Shown: positions 16,886 to 30,752, counted from the first letter of the stretch. The stretch: 64,000 nt of DNA from Catellatospora citrea (GCF_003610235.1 NZ_RAPR01000001.1:1426001-1490000); one strand, 5' to 3'. A program made the numbers and translations. Notes: generated from the letters alone by a model not told the origin.

Positions 16886-17568
16886 GCCACGCTCCTGACC
16901 GTGAAGGACTGCACGACCACGTCGAGTTCCGCCGTCCGCTCGCGGTAGCACGAGGCCGAGCAGCGCAGGATGAACTGGTACAGCCGTCGCCCGGCGTCGT
17001 CGACGTAGACGGTCTGGTTGAACGTCTGCAGCGAGCCGCCGCCGGGGCTGTAGTTGAAGACCGAGCGCACCCCGCGGACCGAGCCGTCGCTCGGCAGGAT
17101 CTCGTCGGAGACCAGCTCGAAGCCCTGGAACACGGGGTTCTGGGCGTTGTCGGCGCGGGCCGAGTCGGTGACCGGCAGCAGCAGGTCACGGGCCCCGTTC
17201 AGGGACACCGCGTTGATCTCGTTCTCGGAGAGCCGGCGCACCATCGCGTACACGAACGGCTCGTCGCCGGTGCCGAGGAACAGGTGCAGCGGCTGCGCGG
17301 CGACGGACGCGTCGTAGCCGACCGACCAGATCCGCTCCCGCCGGCCCGCCGCGGCCACCGAGGCGGGGTCCTCGCCGGACAGCATCCAGTCCATCGCCTC
17401 GTGCTCGATGCGCTGCCAGCCGTGGGGGACCTTGAAGTAGACGCCGTCGTCGGCGTTCTTGACGTAGTCGAACTCCGGCGCGCCGCACCCGCCCAGCGCG
17501 AGCGCCACCGTCGTGAGGAGGGCGACCAGCGCCGCCCGCTTTCCCGCTGCCTGCCGCCTGTCCTTCAT
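16882..17568 (-). CDS. Secreted lipoprotein of unknown function
   Basis: 228 residues from ATG 17568. A lipobox (LALGGC) ends the signal peptide at about Cys28. The mature part contains FDYVKNADDGVYFKVPHGW, a layout seen in actinobacterial lipoproteins of the LpqN/PsbP-like type, and a late Cys pair (LRCSASC). The stop codon overlaps the start of the FtsH-like protease gene, which implies that the two products work together at the membrane: the lipoprotein outside, the AAA protease inside. No more precise function can be given. Confidence 0.8.
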   Translation of the reverse strand: MKDRRQAAGKRAALVALLTTVALALGGCGAPEFDYVKNADDGVYFKVPHGWQRIEHEAMDWMLSGEDPASVAAAGRRERIWSVGYDASVAAQPLHLFLGTGDEPFVYAMVRRLSENEINAVSLNGARDLLLPVTDSARADNAQNPVFQGFELVSDEILPSDGSVRGVRSVFNYSPGGGSLQTFNQTVYVDDAGRRLYQFILRCSASCYRERTAELDVVVQSFTVRSVA

Positions 17569-17801
17569 GACGCGCCCCCACCGCCGTCGGGCTGTCCTGA
17601 TCGGTCACTGCTCGCGTGCGGGCGACGACACCTCCGGTGGTGTCACCGACCGGCACGGTGGCTGTCGGTGCTCCTGTAAGGAGTATGGCGGCGACACATC
17701 CGGGTTCAGAATGGCTGCACAGTCGGCAATGTCGACCGCACTACCGATAGCGCGATCGACATACATGCCTGATTATCCTGGTGGCGCGTCGAGTCCTTAC
17801 G

Positions 17802-21416
<3,615 letters not shown>

Positions 21417-21424
21417 CGCGAACA

Positions 21425-21446
21425 CCTCCGAAAGAACTCTCGGAGG
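21425..21446 (-). promoter_or_regulatory. RBS-sequestering hairpin of metH (riboswitch expression platform)
   Basis: On the minus strand CCTCCGA (21446-21440) can pair with TCGGAGG (21431-21425), burying the GGAGG ribosome binding site. The first arm shares 4 nt (21443-21446) with the 3' strand of riboswitch stem P1 (GCGCCTC, 21449-21443), so the two structures exclude each other. Confidence 0.65.
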
Positions 21447-21510
21447 CGCCCTTGCAACGGTGTGTCCAGCCGAGCGTGGCGGGCTGTGCCCGTTGCAGCG
21501 CCTCTCGACC
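21441..21510 (-). promoter_or_regulatory. S-adenosylhomocysteine (SAH) riboswitch
   Basis: Read on the minus strand, the leader holds GAGGCGC (21504-21498) followed by TGCAACGG (21497-21490), an internal hairpin region (CACAGCCCGCCACGCTCGGC), then CCGTTGCA (21460-21453) and GCGCCTC (21449-21443). Stems P1 and P2, the GCGCTGCAAC entry and the GCTCGG block match the SAH riboswitch layout known upstream of metH and ahcY in proteobacteria and actinobacteria. Its position directly before metH supports this. SAH binding should stabilise P1 and free the ribosome binding site. Confidence 0.75.
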
Positions 21511-21519
21511 TGAACACGA

Positions 21520-21525
21520 AGTTTA
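21520..21525 (-). promoter_or_regulatory. Candidate -10 box of the metH promoter
   Basis: TAAACT on the minus strand lies about 8 nt upstream of the position where the riboswitch RNA would start (~21512). No convincing -35 box was found. Confidence 0.4.
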
Positions 21526-21601
21526 CCGTCAGACCCGCCGCCGCTCGCGACCGCGGCACCGCCCGTCCCGCAGATCGGGACAGGCTGCCCGGCTCCGCCT
21601 C

Positions 21602-21676
21602 GATCATCCGACTTGCCTGGCAGCCGTGCGTATCTTGCGACCCCTTTCACACATCTGCCAGGCAAGTCGGATGATC
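21602..21676 (-). repeat. Family B 75-bp palindromic repeat, copy 2
   Basis: The best-preserved copy: GATCATCCGACTTGCCTGGCA (21602-21622) and its exact complement (21656-21676) form perfect 21-bp terminal inverted repeats around a 33-bp core. The internal marker (GCAAGATACGCAC) reads on the minus strand. It lies between the metH promoter and the convergent end of the NmrA gene, upstream of metH. The rest of the 21417-21763 gap holds the metH leader and nothing else recognised. Confidence 0.88.
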
Positions 21677-21763
21677 ATGAGCGGCGTCCCGCGATGCGGA
21701 CGCCTCCGCGGGGAACAACGCTCGCGACGGTGCGCTCGCTTCCCGCGAGCCGCGGCGGGGCGG

Positions 21764-22618
<855 letters not shown>

Positions 22619-22681
22619 CTGTTCTCCCACAGGTCTCGGCGGTCCGGGCACGGTGCTCCGGCCGCGAAAGCTCTCCAAAAC

Positions 22682-22732
22682 GGGGACGACTCCCCGGTTA
22701 GCCGACCGTAGCACAACCGGGGATGTCTCCCC
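22682..22732. promoter_or_regulatory. Twin TetR operators in the NmrA/TetR divergent promoter
   Basis: Two copies of a 14-bp site, GGGGACGACTCCCC (22682-22695) and GGGGATGTCTCCCC (22719-22732), share the palindrome GGGGA-N4-TCCCC. Their centres are 37 bp apart, about 3.5 helical turns. They flank the middle of the divergent gap, one near each gene. Confidence 0.65.
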
Positions 22733-22751
22733 ACTTCGCTATGCTGGCGGC

Positions 22752-23408
22752 ATGGCCACCACTGCCCTGCGCGCCGACGCCGAGCGCAACCGCCGCCGGC
22801 TGATCGACGCCGCGCTGGCCGTGTTCAGCGAGCGCGGCCTGGACGCGCCCCTCGATGAGATCGCGCGCACCGCCGGAGTCGGCAACGCCACGCTCTACCG
22901 GCACTTCCCGGCCCGGCGCGACCTGATCGCGGCGGTGTACGCGGAGACGCTCGCCGAGATCGTCACGGCCGCCGAGCGCGCGGCCGCCCACCCCGACGCC
23001 TGGACCGGGTTCCACGACCACCTCGTCTACCTCTGCGGGGTGCAGTCGCGGTGCCGGGCGACGTCCGACCTGCTGACCGCCGCGGTCGCCGGGGTGCCGG
23101 GACTCGACGCGCTGCACGAACGCGCGTACCACGGGCTGCAGCGGCTCATCGAGCGCGCGCAGGCGGCCGGTGCGCTGCGCGCGGACTTCCGGCACGAGGA
23201 CGTGGTGCTGATCCTGATGGCGAACGCGGGGCTGATCGAGCGCACCGCCGAGGCGGCCCCGGAGGCGTGGCGGCGGCAGCTCGCGTACACCCTCGACGGC
23301 TTGCGCGCCCCCGGCCGCACGCCCGCGCCGCCGAGCCCCGGCGTGGACCGCGTGGTGGACGCGATGCGCGAGCGCGGGCGGCGCTTCAGCGGCGAAACGG
23401 CGCAGTGA
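22752..23408 (+). CDS. TetR-family transcriptional regulator
   Basis: 218 residues from ATG 22752. The HTH is clear at about residues 12-55 (NRRRLIDAALAVFSERGLDAPLDEIARTAGVGNATLYRHFPARRDLI), followed by the helical ligand-binding domain. The divergent position relative to the NmrA-type reductase and the twin palindromes between them suggest that it represses both genes until a quinone-like ligand binds (inference from layout). Typical length for the family. Confidence 0.9.
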   Translation: MATTALRADAERNRRRLIDAALAVFSERGLDAPLDEIARTAGVGNATLYRHFPARRDLIAAVYAETLAEIVTAAERAAAHPDAWTGFHDHLVYLCGVQSRCRATSDLLTAAVAGVPGLDALHERAYHGLQRLIERAQAAGALRADFRHEDVVLILMANAGLIERTAEAAPEAWRRQLAYTLDGLRAPGRTPAPPSPGVDRVVDAMRERGRRFSGETAQ

Positions 23409-23717
23409 CGTCACTCTGCGTATACATGCGGCATGCCGGGAGGCGTCGACAGTCGCCGAAATGATTTCGGCACATTCCGAAAGCGTTGCGGTCGCAGGTG
23501 ATACGGCATACCCGAATTTGCCTGTATGCATGCCATTGACATCGATCAGGCCCTCTGCCTGAATGGACCGAAAGCGTTTTAGATCGCCTTCGGTCGATCA
23601 TTCGGTGGCAGCTCACCGCCTGCCGCGCACAACACGCACGGTGACGGTTTCACCGTGCCCGCTCCCGTTCCCCAGCCGCACGCGCGTCGCCCGGACGCGC
23701 TGCCGAAAGGACGGCAC
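23409..23717 (+). other. Intergenic region upstream of the metalloprotease, with a candidate promoter
   Basis: 309 bp, visibly less GC-rich than the flanking genes. TTGACA at 23536-23541 followed after 17 bp by CTGAAT (23559-23564) could be a sigma-70-type promoter for the secreted metalloprotease, leaving an untranslated leader of roughly 150 nt. No gene was found. Confidence 0.4.
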
Positions 23718-25202
23718 ATGCCCCTCTCCCTCCCCCGCCGCCGATGGCCGGTCATCGTGGTGACCCTGCTGGCCCTCAGCACCGGCGCCCCCGCCTCGGC
23801 CGTGCCGGCCGGCGCCCAGGACGGCGCCGCCCCGACCGTCCAGGCCGGTCCCGGCCTGGTCCACGCCGGACTGGCCGCCGAGCGCACCGGCGCGTGCGCC
23901 GGCCTGTTCCGCGTCGTCGGCGTCAGCTCGACGATGTGCACGCACGGCCCCGACCCGGCCCCGGCCGGGCTGTCGGTCACCCGTTCCGTCGCGCCCCTGC
24001 CCGCGCGGGCCGCCACCGCCGCGGCCCCGCTCGCGCTGCCGGTGTGCGAGGGCGACGGCACCTCCGGCCGCCGCGTCGAGGTGCTGTACGTCCGCGGCAG
24101 CACCAGCCGCTACAGCCAGTACCTGGAGACGTTCCGGCAGCTCGCCGAGCAGGTCGACGTCATCTTCAACGAGAGCGCCAAGGCCACCGGCGGCGAACGG
24201 CACGTCCGCTACGTCACCGAGACCGTCGCCGGCGCGTGCCGCCCGGTCGTGCGCGACGTGCAGATCCCGGACGCGGCGCTCAACGCCAACGACTGGGCGC
24301 CGCTGCTCAACGCGGTCAAGGCGGCCGGCTACGCCCGCACCGACCGCAAGTACCTGCAGTTCGTCGACGCCAACATCTACTGCGGCATCGGCGGCTTCGC
24401 CGGGGACACCCGCAAGTCCGACGCCAACCGGTCCAACACCGGGCCGGAGTACGCCCGCGCCGACAACGGCTGCTGGACGGCCGGGGTCGCCGCACACGAA
24501 CTCGGGCACACGCTCGGCGCGGTGAACAACAACGCCCCCAACGCCTCCGGCGCCGCGCACTGCGTCGACGAGTACGACGTCATGTGCTACAAGGACGGCC
24601 CCAACGTGGTGCTGCGCTACTCCTGCCCCAGCCAGGCTCTGGACCAGCGGCTGGACTGCAACCACGACGACTACTACCACACCGACCCGCCCGCGGGCAG
24701 CTACCTGGCGACCTACTACAACGTCGCCGACAACCTGTTCCTGATCAAGGGCGGCACCACCAACCCGCCACCACCGTCGAGCAACCTCGCGCTCTCCGCG
24801 ACGGCGAGCGCGTCGTACACCTCGGCCTGGGAGAGCGTGCTGGCGATCAACGACGGCATCGACCCGCCGTCCTCGAACGACACCGTCAACCGCCGCTGGG
24901 GCACCTGGCCCAACACCGGCCAGCAGTGGGCCCAGCTGACCTGGCCGACGGCCCAGTCGGTACGCGTCGCCGACGTCTACTTCTTCGACGACAACGGCGG
25001 CGTACGCCTGCCCGCCTCGTGGAGCCTGCAGTACTGGAACGGCACCGCGTACGTCGCCGTGCCCGGCGCGAGCGGCTACCCCGTGGCGGCCAACCAGTAC
25101 AACCGCGTCACCTTCACCACGGTCAGCACCACCCGCCTCCGCGTCGTCCTCAACAGCGGCGCAGGCTCGGTAGGCCTCCTCGAAGTCAAAGTCACCACCT
25201 GA
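23718..25202 (+). CDS. Secreted zinc metalloprotease with C-terminal discoidin-like domain
   Basis: 494 residues from ATG 23718; AAAGGACG precedes it. A signal peptide spans ~1-32 (RRRWPVIVVTLLALSTGAPASA). The catalytic part contains AAHELGHTLGAV (HExxHxxG, around residue 260), with a later DVMCY turn that may include the Met-turn, as in metzincin-like proteases. A proline linker (NPPPPSS) leads to a ~140-residue C-terminal domain (NLALSATASASYTSAWESVLAINDG... GLLEVKVTT) of the F5/8 discoidin type, likely glycan binding. Several Cys pairs fit an extracellular enzyme. Between the signal and the catalytic domain lies a propeptide-like region. It acts outside the cell; the substrate is unknown. 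Confidence 0.88.
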   Translation: MPLSLPRRRWPVIVVTLLALSTGAPASAVPAGAQDGAAPTVQAGPGLVHAGLAAERTGACAGLFRVVGVSSTMCTHGPDPAPAGLSVTRSVAPLPARAATAAAPLALPVCEGDGTSGRRVEVLYVRGSTSRYSQYLETFRQLAEQVDVIFNESAKATGGERHVRYVTETVAGACRPVVRDVQIPDAALNANDWAPLLNAVKAAGYARTDRKYLQFVDANIYCGIGGFAGDTRKSDANRSNTGPEYARADNGCWTAGVAAHELGHTLGAVNNNAPNASGAAHCVDEYDVMCYKDGPNVVLRYSCPSQALDQRLDCNHDDYYHTDPPAGSYLATYYNVADNLFLIKGGTTNPPPPSSNLALSATASASYTSAWESVLAINDGIDPPSSNDTVNRRWGTWPNTGQQWAQLTWPTAQSVRVADVYFFDDNGGVRLPASWSLQYWNGTAYVAVPGASGYPVAANQYNRVTFTTVSTTRLRVVLNSGAGSVGLLEVKVTT

Positions 25203-25205
25203 GCA

Positions 25206-25254
25206 AAGGAAGGGCACCTTCCCAACCACATTGGTGCGGAGGGTGCCCTTCCTT
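25206..25254. repeat. Family A double-palindrome repeat, copy 2 (probable terminator)
   Basis: AAGGAAGGGCACCTT (25206-25220) and AGGGTGCCCTTCCTT (25240-25254) are inverted around a 19-bp spacer. It begins 4 bp after the metalloprotease stop and can fold into a strong hairpin, so it probably serves as its terminator. Each arm contains the GAAGG-N3-CCTTC-type unit of copies 1 and 3, with one arm slightly decayed. Confidence 0.8.
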
Positions 25255-25287
25255 ACCACTCAATGGTTCTGAGCAGGGAGGATGCGC

Positions 25288-25854
25288 GTGAAGGTGAGCT
25301 GGCCGCGGGGCAGCGTGGTGGTGGCGGTCACGGCCGGGCTCGTGTTCGGGGCGGCGGCCCCGGCGGGCGCACACCGCGGCGTGCTGCCGACCCTGCACCA
25401 CGACGGGCGGGGCACGGTCTGGCTCACGCTGGCCTGGGACGACGGCCATCCCGTCACGGAGCCCGGACTGGCGATGCTGTCGGCGATCGGCGACGCGGGC
25501 ACGACCGTGCCGGTCACCGCGTTGCGCCCGCTCCCCCACGACCCGGCGACCCTGCCGCTGCCCGGCGCGCTCGCCGCCGGCGACTGGACGGTCACCGTGG
25601 ACGTCGCCGCCCCGGGTGTCGGGTACTGCTCCGCCCGGTTGCACGTCGCAGCGGACGGCGTACCCCAGACGATCCCCTGCGCCACACCAGCCGCGGGGGC
25701 CACGGCAGCCCCGGCTGTCCGGCCTGCTCGGGGGCTGTCCGGCTGGCTGATCGGCGCGCTCGCGGCGGTGGCCGCCGCCGGCCTCGGCGCGCTGTGGTCC
25801 CACCGCCGGACGAAACGCCGCCCCGCGCTGCGCGTCGCACCACGTCGCCCATAG
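25288..25854 (+). CDS. Secreted protein with C-terminal membrane anchor, hypothetical
   Basis: 188 residues from GTG 25288; AGGGAGG at 25275-25281 is 6 nt away, whereas it directly abuts ATG 25282. A signal peptide (SWPRGSVVVAVTAGLVFGAAAPAGA) ends before HRGVLPTL. The outer domain (~35-125) looks like an all-beta fold of the YtkA/CopC kind (VWLTLAWDDGHPVTEPGLAMLSA, WTVTVDVAAPGVGYCSARLHV), followed by a Pro/Ala linker, a membrane helix (GWLIGALAAVAAAGLGALW) and a basic cytoplasmic tail. Its role is unknown; a metal- or envelope-related function is a guess. Confidence 0.72.
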   Translation: MKVSWPRGSVVVAVTAGLVFGAAAPAGAHRGVLPTLHHDGRGTVWLTLAWDDGHPVTEPGLAMLSAIGDAGTTVPVTALRPLPHDPATLPLPGALAAGDWTVTVDVAAPGVGYCSARLHVAADGVPQTIPCATPAAGATAAPAVRPARGLSGWLIGALAAVAAAGLGALWSHRRTKRRPALRVAPRRP

Positions 25855-25953
25855 GCGCTGGTCTATCCCGTTGATAATTTCGAGATCATCTTCCCCTTGA
25901 TAGGCCACCGTCTATGGGTAGAAGGAAGGGCGGAGGAGGAGAGTGCATAAGCA

Positions 25954-25965
25954 ACTTCTATAAGT
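25954..25965. promoter_or_regulatory. Candidate MarR operator
   Basis: ACTTCTATAAGT is an inverted repeat (ACTT-N4-AAGT) just upstream of the MarR start and within an A/T-rich stretch that also looks like a -10 region (TATAAG). Autoregulation would be typical for MarR. Confidence 0.35.
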
Positions 25966-25972
25966 GCGTGAT

Positions 25973-26428
25973 ATGTTCGCGAGTGTGGCGACGACACCTC
26001 TCACTGCGGACACCGCCCAGCAGGACCTGGCGCTGACCGTGCAGCGGCTGTTCGCGGTGCTGCGGCGGCTCAGCCCGCCCGGCATCAGCCTCAGCGCCGC
26101 GGCGACCCTGGCCACCCTGGAGCGCGAGGGGCCGCAGCGGCTCACCGAGCTCGCGGTGCGCGAGGGCGTCACCCAGCCCGCGATGACCCAGATCGTCACC
26201 CGGCTGGAGCGCGACGCGCTGGCCGCCCGGACCGCCGACCCGGCCGACCGCCGGGTGGTCCTCGTCGAGATCACCCAGGCCGGCCGCGACCTGATGCGCC
26301 ACCGCCGCGACGTACGCGCCGAACGCGTCGCCGCGCTGCTGGCCCAGCTCGACCCGGCCGACCGCGCCGCCATCGAGGCGGCGCTGCCCGCCCTGGGCCG
26401 GCTGGCCGACCACGCCGCCACCGCCTGA
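25973..26428 (+). CDS. MarR-family transcriptional regulator
   Basis: 151 residues from ATG 25973; GTG 25964 and GTG 25982 are alternatives and no strong ribosome binding site marks one of them, so the mRNA may be leaderless. The winged-helix core is clear ([50 protein letters not shown], then [19 protein letters not shown]). MarR proteins respond to small phenolic or oxidising molecules. The MFS exporter gene follows 79 bp downstream on the same strand and is the probable target. Confidence 0.88.
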   Translation: MFASVATTPLTADTAQQDLALTVQRLFAVLRRLSPPGISLSAAATLATLEREGPQRLTELAVREGVTQPAMTQIVTRLERDALAARTADPADRRVVLVEITQAGRDLMRHRRDVRAERVAALLAQLDPADRAAIEAALPALGRLADHAATA

Positions 26429-26507
26429 TCCGACCCTGCGCCGCCGGGTTCGGACCACCTCCGCCCGGCCCGCCGGCACCCTGCTCCGACAGCCGAAGGC
26501 ACGCCTC

Positions 26508-28271
26508 ATGACCAGCCAAGACCTGAACAGCCACGACGCCCGCTACAAGTGGGTCGCCCTGTCCAACACGACGCTCGGCATGCTGATCGCGACGATCAAC
26601 TCGTCGATCGTGCTGATCTCGCTCCCGGCGATCTTCAACGGCGTGGGCCTCAATCCGCTGCAGCCCGGCAACGTCGGCTACCTGCTCTGGATGCTGATGG
26701 GCTACATGCTGGTCACCGCGGTGCTGGTGGTCACCCTCGGCCGGCTGGGCGACATCTACGGCCGGGTACGCATCTACAACCTCGGCTTCGCCATCTTCGC
26801 GCTGACCTCGGTGATCCTCGCCCTGGACCCGTTCACCGGCGGCGCGGGCGCGCTGTGGCTGATCGGCTGGCGGGTGGTGCAGGCCGTCGGCGGCGCGATG
26901 CTGATGGCCAACTCCGCCGCGATCATCACCGACGCGTTCCCGGCCCGCCAGCGCGGCACGGCGCTGGGCATCAACGTGGTGGCCGCCATCGCCGGCTCGT
27001 TCATCGGCCTGGTGCTGGGCGGCCTGCTGGCCGAGTGGAGCTGGCGCTCGATCTTCTGGGTCAACGTGCCCATCGCCGCGGTCGGCACCGTCTGGGCGTA
27101 CCGGTCGCTGCGCGACAACGGCGAGCGCCGCCCCGGCCGCATCGACTGGTGGGGCAACGTCACCTTCGCCGCGGGCCTGACCGCGCTGCTGGCCGCGATC
27201 ACGTACGGCATCCAGCCCTACGGCGGCCACCCCATGGGCTGGACCAACCCGTGGATCATCGGCGGGCTGACCGGCGGCGTCGCCCTGCTGGCCCTGTTCG
27301 GCCTCATCGAGACCCGGGTCGCCGAGCCGATGTTCCCGCTGCACCTGTTCCGCGTCGCGGCGTTCACCGGCGGCAACGTCGCCAGCCTGCTCGGCTCGAT
27401 CGCCCGTGGCGGGCTGCAGTTCATGCTGATCATCTGGCTGCAGGGCATCTGGCTGCCGCTGCACGGCTACGACTACGAGGCGACGCCGCTGTGGGCGGGC
27501 ATCTACCTGCTGCCGCTGACCGTCGGCTTCCTGGCCGCCGGGCCGCTGTCCGGCGCGCTGTCGGACCGTTTCGGGGCGCGGTGGTTCGCGGCGGGCGGGC
27601 TGGTGCTGATGTCGGCCTCGTTCGCCGCGCTGCTGCTGGTGCCGACCGACTTCCACTACGGCGTGTTCGCCGCGCTGGTGTTCCTCAACGGTTTCGGCGG
27701 CGGCCTGTTCTCCGCGCCGAACACCTCGCTGATCATGTCGAGCGTGCCCGCGCACCTGCGCGGCGTCGCCTCCGGCATGCGCGCCACGTTCCAGAACGCG
27801 GGCATGGTGCTGTCCATCGGCGTCTTCTTCTCGCTGATGGTGGCGGGGCTGGCCCGCTCGCTGCCGACGGCGCTGGACGCCGGGCTCACCGCGCAGGGGG
27901 TGCCCGCCGGGGCGGCGCACGCCGTGTCGCAGCTGCCGCCGGTCGGCACCCTGTTCGCCGCGTTCCTGGGCTACAACCCGATCCAGGAGCTGCTCGGCCC
28001 GCAGGTGCTCGGCGCGCTGCCCGCGGCGAACGCGGCCGCGCTGACCGACCGCCAGTTCTTCCCCGACCTGATCTCGGGCCCGTTCCACGACGGCCTGGTC
28101 ATCGTGTTCTGGCTGGCCATCGTGATGGGCCTGCTCGGCGCCGCCGCCTCGCTGGCCGGTCCGCGCCGGCGGCGCACCTCCGGCGAGCCCGACGCCGAGG
28201 AGATCCTCGACGAGATGTACGCCGCGCAGCCGCTCAACCCCGTGCCCGCCACCGAGCCCGCGCAGCGCTGA
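26508..28271 (+). CDS. MFS drug exporter (DHA2/EmrB type, 14 membrane helices)
   Basis: 587 residues from ATG 26508. Many hydrophobic helices are visible from [21 protein letters not shown] onward. The cytoplasmic motif [17 protein letters not shown] (motif A type) and motif C-like [28 protein letters not shown] mark the proton-driven DHA2 family of multidrug exporters. A C-terminal cytoplasmic tail of ~40 residues is rich in Glu and Pro. The MarR gene just upstream makes this a typical drug-inducible efflux unit; the substrate is unknown. A hairpin terminator follows. Confidence 0.92.
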   Translation: MTSQDLNSHDARYKWVALSNTTLGMLIATINSSIVLISLPAIFNGVGLNPLQPGNVGYLLWMLMGYMLVTAVLVVTLGRLGDIYGRVRIYNLGFAIFALTSVILALDPFTGGAGALWLIGWRVVQAVGGAMLMANSAAIITDAFPARQRGTALGINVVAAIAGSFIGLVLGGLLAEWSWRSIFWVNVPIAAVGTVWAYRSLRDNGERRPGRIDWWGNVTFAAGLTALLAAITYGIQPYGGHPMGWTNPWIIGGLTGGVALLALFGLIETRVAEPMFPLHLFRVAAFTGGNVASLLGSIARGGLQFMLIIWLQGIWLPLHGYDYEATPLWAGIYLLPLTVGFLAAGPLSGALSDRFGARWFAAGGLVLMSASFAALLLVPTDFHYGVFAALVFLNGFGGGLFSAPNTSLIMSSVPAHLRGVASGMRATFQNAGMVLSIGVFFSLMVAGLARSLPTALDAGLTAQGVPAGAAHAVSQLPPVGTLFAAFLGYNPIQELLGPQVLGALPAANAAALTDRQFFPDLISGPFHDGLVIVFWLAIVMGLLGAAASLAGPRRRRTSGEPDAEEILDEMYAAQPLNPVPATEPAQR

Positions 28272-28336
28272 CCCCGCCGGGTCGGCCCGCTGCCGGAAGC
28301 GGCCCGGTGTGGTCGCGACCCGGTCCGGAGACGTGA

Positions 28337-28370
28337 CACGCCGGGGAGCCCCGCTCGGCTCCCCGGCGTG
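28337..28370. terminator. Bidirectional hairpin terminator
   Basis: CACGCCGGGGAGC (28337-28349) pairs with GCTCCCCGGCGTG (28358-28370), a perfect 13-bp stem with an 8-nt loop, between the convergent MFS and GH1 genes. Confidence 0.78.
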
Positions 28371-28437
28371 AGTCAGGAAGTGGGATAACCCGGGCGCGCC
28401 GCCTTTCCACGTGCGACGCGCCCGGCCCCCACCGACA

Positions 28438-29835
28438 TCAACCGAGCCCGTTGCGCCCGATGACGCCGGCAAACCAGCGCGCACTGTCCTTCGGAGTGCG
28501 CCGCTGGGTGTCGTAGTCGACATGCACGATGCCGAACCGTTTGCCGTAGCCGTATGCCCACTCGTAATTGTCCAACAGCGACCATGCAAGATATCCACGC
28601 ATGTCCGCACCCTCGGACAGGGCAGCGTGCACGGCCCGCAGGTGCCCGTCGAGGTAGGCGATGCGGTCGTGGTCGGCCACCCGGTCCCCGTCGAGCACGT
28701 CGTCGTACGCCGCGCCGTTCTCGGTGATCATCAGCGGGGTGCCGGGGTAGTCCGTGGCCAGCCGCATCAGCAGCTCGTAGAGCGCGGTCGCGTCCACCGG
28801 CCAGCCCATCGCGGTGACCGGCAGGTCCTGCTGCACGTACTCGCAGCCCTCGCTGCCCGGGTTGGCGGGGCCGCAGTCGACGCCGACCCCGGCCCGCACC
28901 CGCGACGGCTGGTAGAAGTTCACCCCGAGCAGGTCGATCGGCGACGCGATCACAGCTTCGTCGCCGGCCAGGATCTGCCGGTCGACCCCGAACCGGGCGA
29001 ACAGCGCCCGCATGTCCTGCGGGTAGCCGCCGCGCAGGGTCGGGTCCAGGAAGATCCGGTTGTGCAGGCCGTCGATGTGCCGCACCGCCGCGAGGTCGTG
29101 CGCATCGTTCGGGTCGACCGGGCGTACGCAGGCCAGGTTCAGCGTCAGCGACACCTCGCGGGCCCCGCCCGCCCGCAGCGCCTGCACCGACAGGCCGTGC
29201 CCGAGCAGCAGGTGGTGCACCGCCGACAGCGCGGCGGCCGGGTCCTGGCGGCCCGGGGCGTGATCCCCGCTGCCGTAGCCGAGGAACGCCGAGCACCACG
29301 GCTCGTTGAGCGTGGTCCAGGTGCGCACCCGGTCCCCCAGCCGCCCGATCGTCGCGGCGGCCAGGTCGGCGAGGTAGTAGGCGGTGTCCCGGTTGGTCCA
29401 GCCGCCCCGGTCCTCCAGGACCTGCGGCAGGTCCCAGTGGTAGAGCGTGACCATCGGGTCGATGCCCTTGTCGAGCAGCTCGTCGACCAGGCGGTCGTAG
29501 AAGTCGAGGCCGCGGGCGTTGACCGGGCCGGAGCCGTCGGGCTTGATGCGCGGCCAGGCCACGGAGAACCGGTAGGTGCCCAGGCCGAGCTGCTTCATCA
29601 GTGCGACGTCGTCGCGGTAGCGGTGGTAGTGGTCGCAGGCCACATCACCGGAGTGCCCATGGAAGACCCGGCCCGGGGTGCGGGCGTAGGTGTCCCAGAT
29701 CGAGGGCGTCCGGCCGTCCTCGGTGGCGGCCCCTTCGATCTGGTACGACGCGGTGGCCGCGCCCCAGCGGAAGCCCTCGGGGAACCTGAGCCCGGACAGC
29801 TCGTCCAGCCGCCGGTCGGGTGCCACAGCCGTCAC
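28438..29835 (-). CDS. GH1 beta-glucosidase
   Basis: 465 residues from GTG 29835, which overlaps the stop of the upstream permease gene (GTGA). The N-terminal signature [19 protein letters not shown] (~18-36), acid/base Glu178 in TLNEP, and the nucleophile Glu in ITENG near residue 371 identify a complete GH1 retaining beta-glucosidase. There is no signal peptide, so it cleaves imported oligosaccharides in the cytoplasm. It is the last gene of an importer operon (binding protein, two permeases, hydrolase) under a LacI regulator. The likely substrate is a beta-linked glucose disaccharide. Confidence 0.94.
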   Translation of the reverse strand: MTAVAPDRRLDELSGLRFPEGFRWGAATASYQIEGAATEDGRTPSIWDTYARTPGRVFHGHSGDVACDHYHRYRDDVALMKQLGLGTYRFSVAWPRIKPDGSGPVNARGLDFYDRLVDELLDKGIDPMVTLYHWDLPQVLEDRGGWTNRDTAYYLADLAAATIGRLGDRVRTWTTLNEPWCSAFLGYGSGDHAPGRQDPAAALSAVHHLLLGHGLSVQALRAGGAREVSLTLNLACVRPVDPNDAHDLAAVRHIDGLHNRIFLDPTLRGGYPQDMRALFARFGVDRQILAGDEAVIASPIDLLGVNFYQPSRVRAGVGVDCGPANPGSEGCEYVQQDLPVTAMGWPVDATALYELLMRLATDYPGTPLMITENGAAYDDVLDGDRVADHDRIAYLDGHLRAVHAALSEGADMRGYLAWSLLDNYEWAYGYGKRFGIVHVDYDTQRRTPKDSARWFAGVIGRNGLG

Positions 29836-30752
29836 GACTTCACCGCTCCCTGCATGATTCCTCCGATGATGTACTTGCCGAGCAGGGCGAACACGACCAG
29901 CAGCGGCACGGTGGCGATCGCGGTGCCGGTCAGCGACAGCGAGTAGTCCTGGATGTAGCCACTGGCCAGCGTCGACAACGCGGTCTGCACGGTCGGGTCC
30001 TCGGGGGTCAGCACGACCAGCGGCCAGAAGAAGTCGTTCCACGCCGACATGAAGGTCAGCATGCCCAGCACCGCCGCGGCCGGTTTCGACGCGGGCAGCA
30101 CCACGTGCCAGAAGATCCGGAAGGTGTGGCAGCCGTCGACGCGCGCGGCCTCGATCAGCTCGCTGGGCACGGCTTCGCGCAGGAACTGGGTCATGAAGAA
30201 CACGCCGAACGCGGTCACCAGGCCCGGTGCGACGACGGCGTACATGGTGCCGGTCCACTCGATCTTGGCCATGAGCAGGTAGAGCGGGATGATGCCGAGC
30301 TGCGTGGGCACCATCATCGTCGCGATGACCATGACGAGCATGGCGTTGCGGCCCTTGAAGGTCAGCTTCGCGAACGAGAACCCGGCCAGGGTGGAGAACA
30401 GCACCACGCTGATCGTGATCGAGATCGAGACGATGAACGAGTTGGTCAGCGCCTTGGCGAAGTCGACGGTGCCGAAGGCGCGTTCGAGGTTGGCGAACAG
30501 GTTCGGGCCGAGGCCGAACGGCGGCGGGACCTGGCCCAGGATGCCGTTGTCGTGCGACGCGACGACCAGCGACCAGTACAGCGGAAAGCCGGAGAACAGC
30601 GCGAGAGCCGCCAGCGCGAAGTAGGCGAGCTTGCCCGGACGCCGGTCGGCCATGAACGACTTCCGGCGACGCTGGCGCACCTGCGGCTCGACCGCCACGG
30701 CGGCGGCTTTGCGTGCGGGGGTGACGGTGGTGTGGGGTGTCGTCGCGGTCAT
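29832..30752 (-). CDS. ABC sugar transporter permease (MalG/CUT1 type)
   Basis: 306 residues from ATG 30752, overlapping the upstream permease stop by 4 nt. Hydrophobic helices begin at [24 protein letters not shown]. The EAA loop reads [25 protein letters not shown], the contact site for the ATPase. CUT1 importers take up oligosaccharides. No ATPase gene is in the operon, so a shared MsiK-type ATPase elsewhere must energise it (known for actinobacterial CUT1 systems). Confidence 0.92.
   Translation of the reverse strand: MTATTPHTTVTPARKAAAVAVEPQVRQRRRKSFMADRRPGKLAYFALAALALFSGFPLYWSLVVASHDNGILGQVPPPFGLGPNLFANLERAFGTVDFAKALTNSFIVSISITISVVLFSTLAGFSFAKLTFKGRNAMLVMVIATMMVPTQLGIIPLYLLMAKIEWTGTMYAVVAPGLVTAFGVFFMTQFLREAVPSELIEAARVDGCHTFRIFWHVVLPASKPAAAVLGMLTFMSAWNDFFWPLVVLTPEDPTVQTALSTLASGYIQDYSLSLTGTAIATVPLLVVFALLGKYIIGGIMQGAVKS

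Noticed and set aside
14426..16948. 840-codon plus-strand open frame opposite the FtsH-like gene
   Set aside because: Antisense shadow; the minus strand has Walker A/B and HEACH in order and a proper ribosome binding site.
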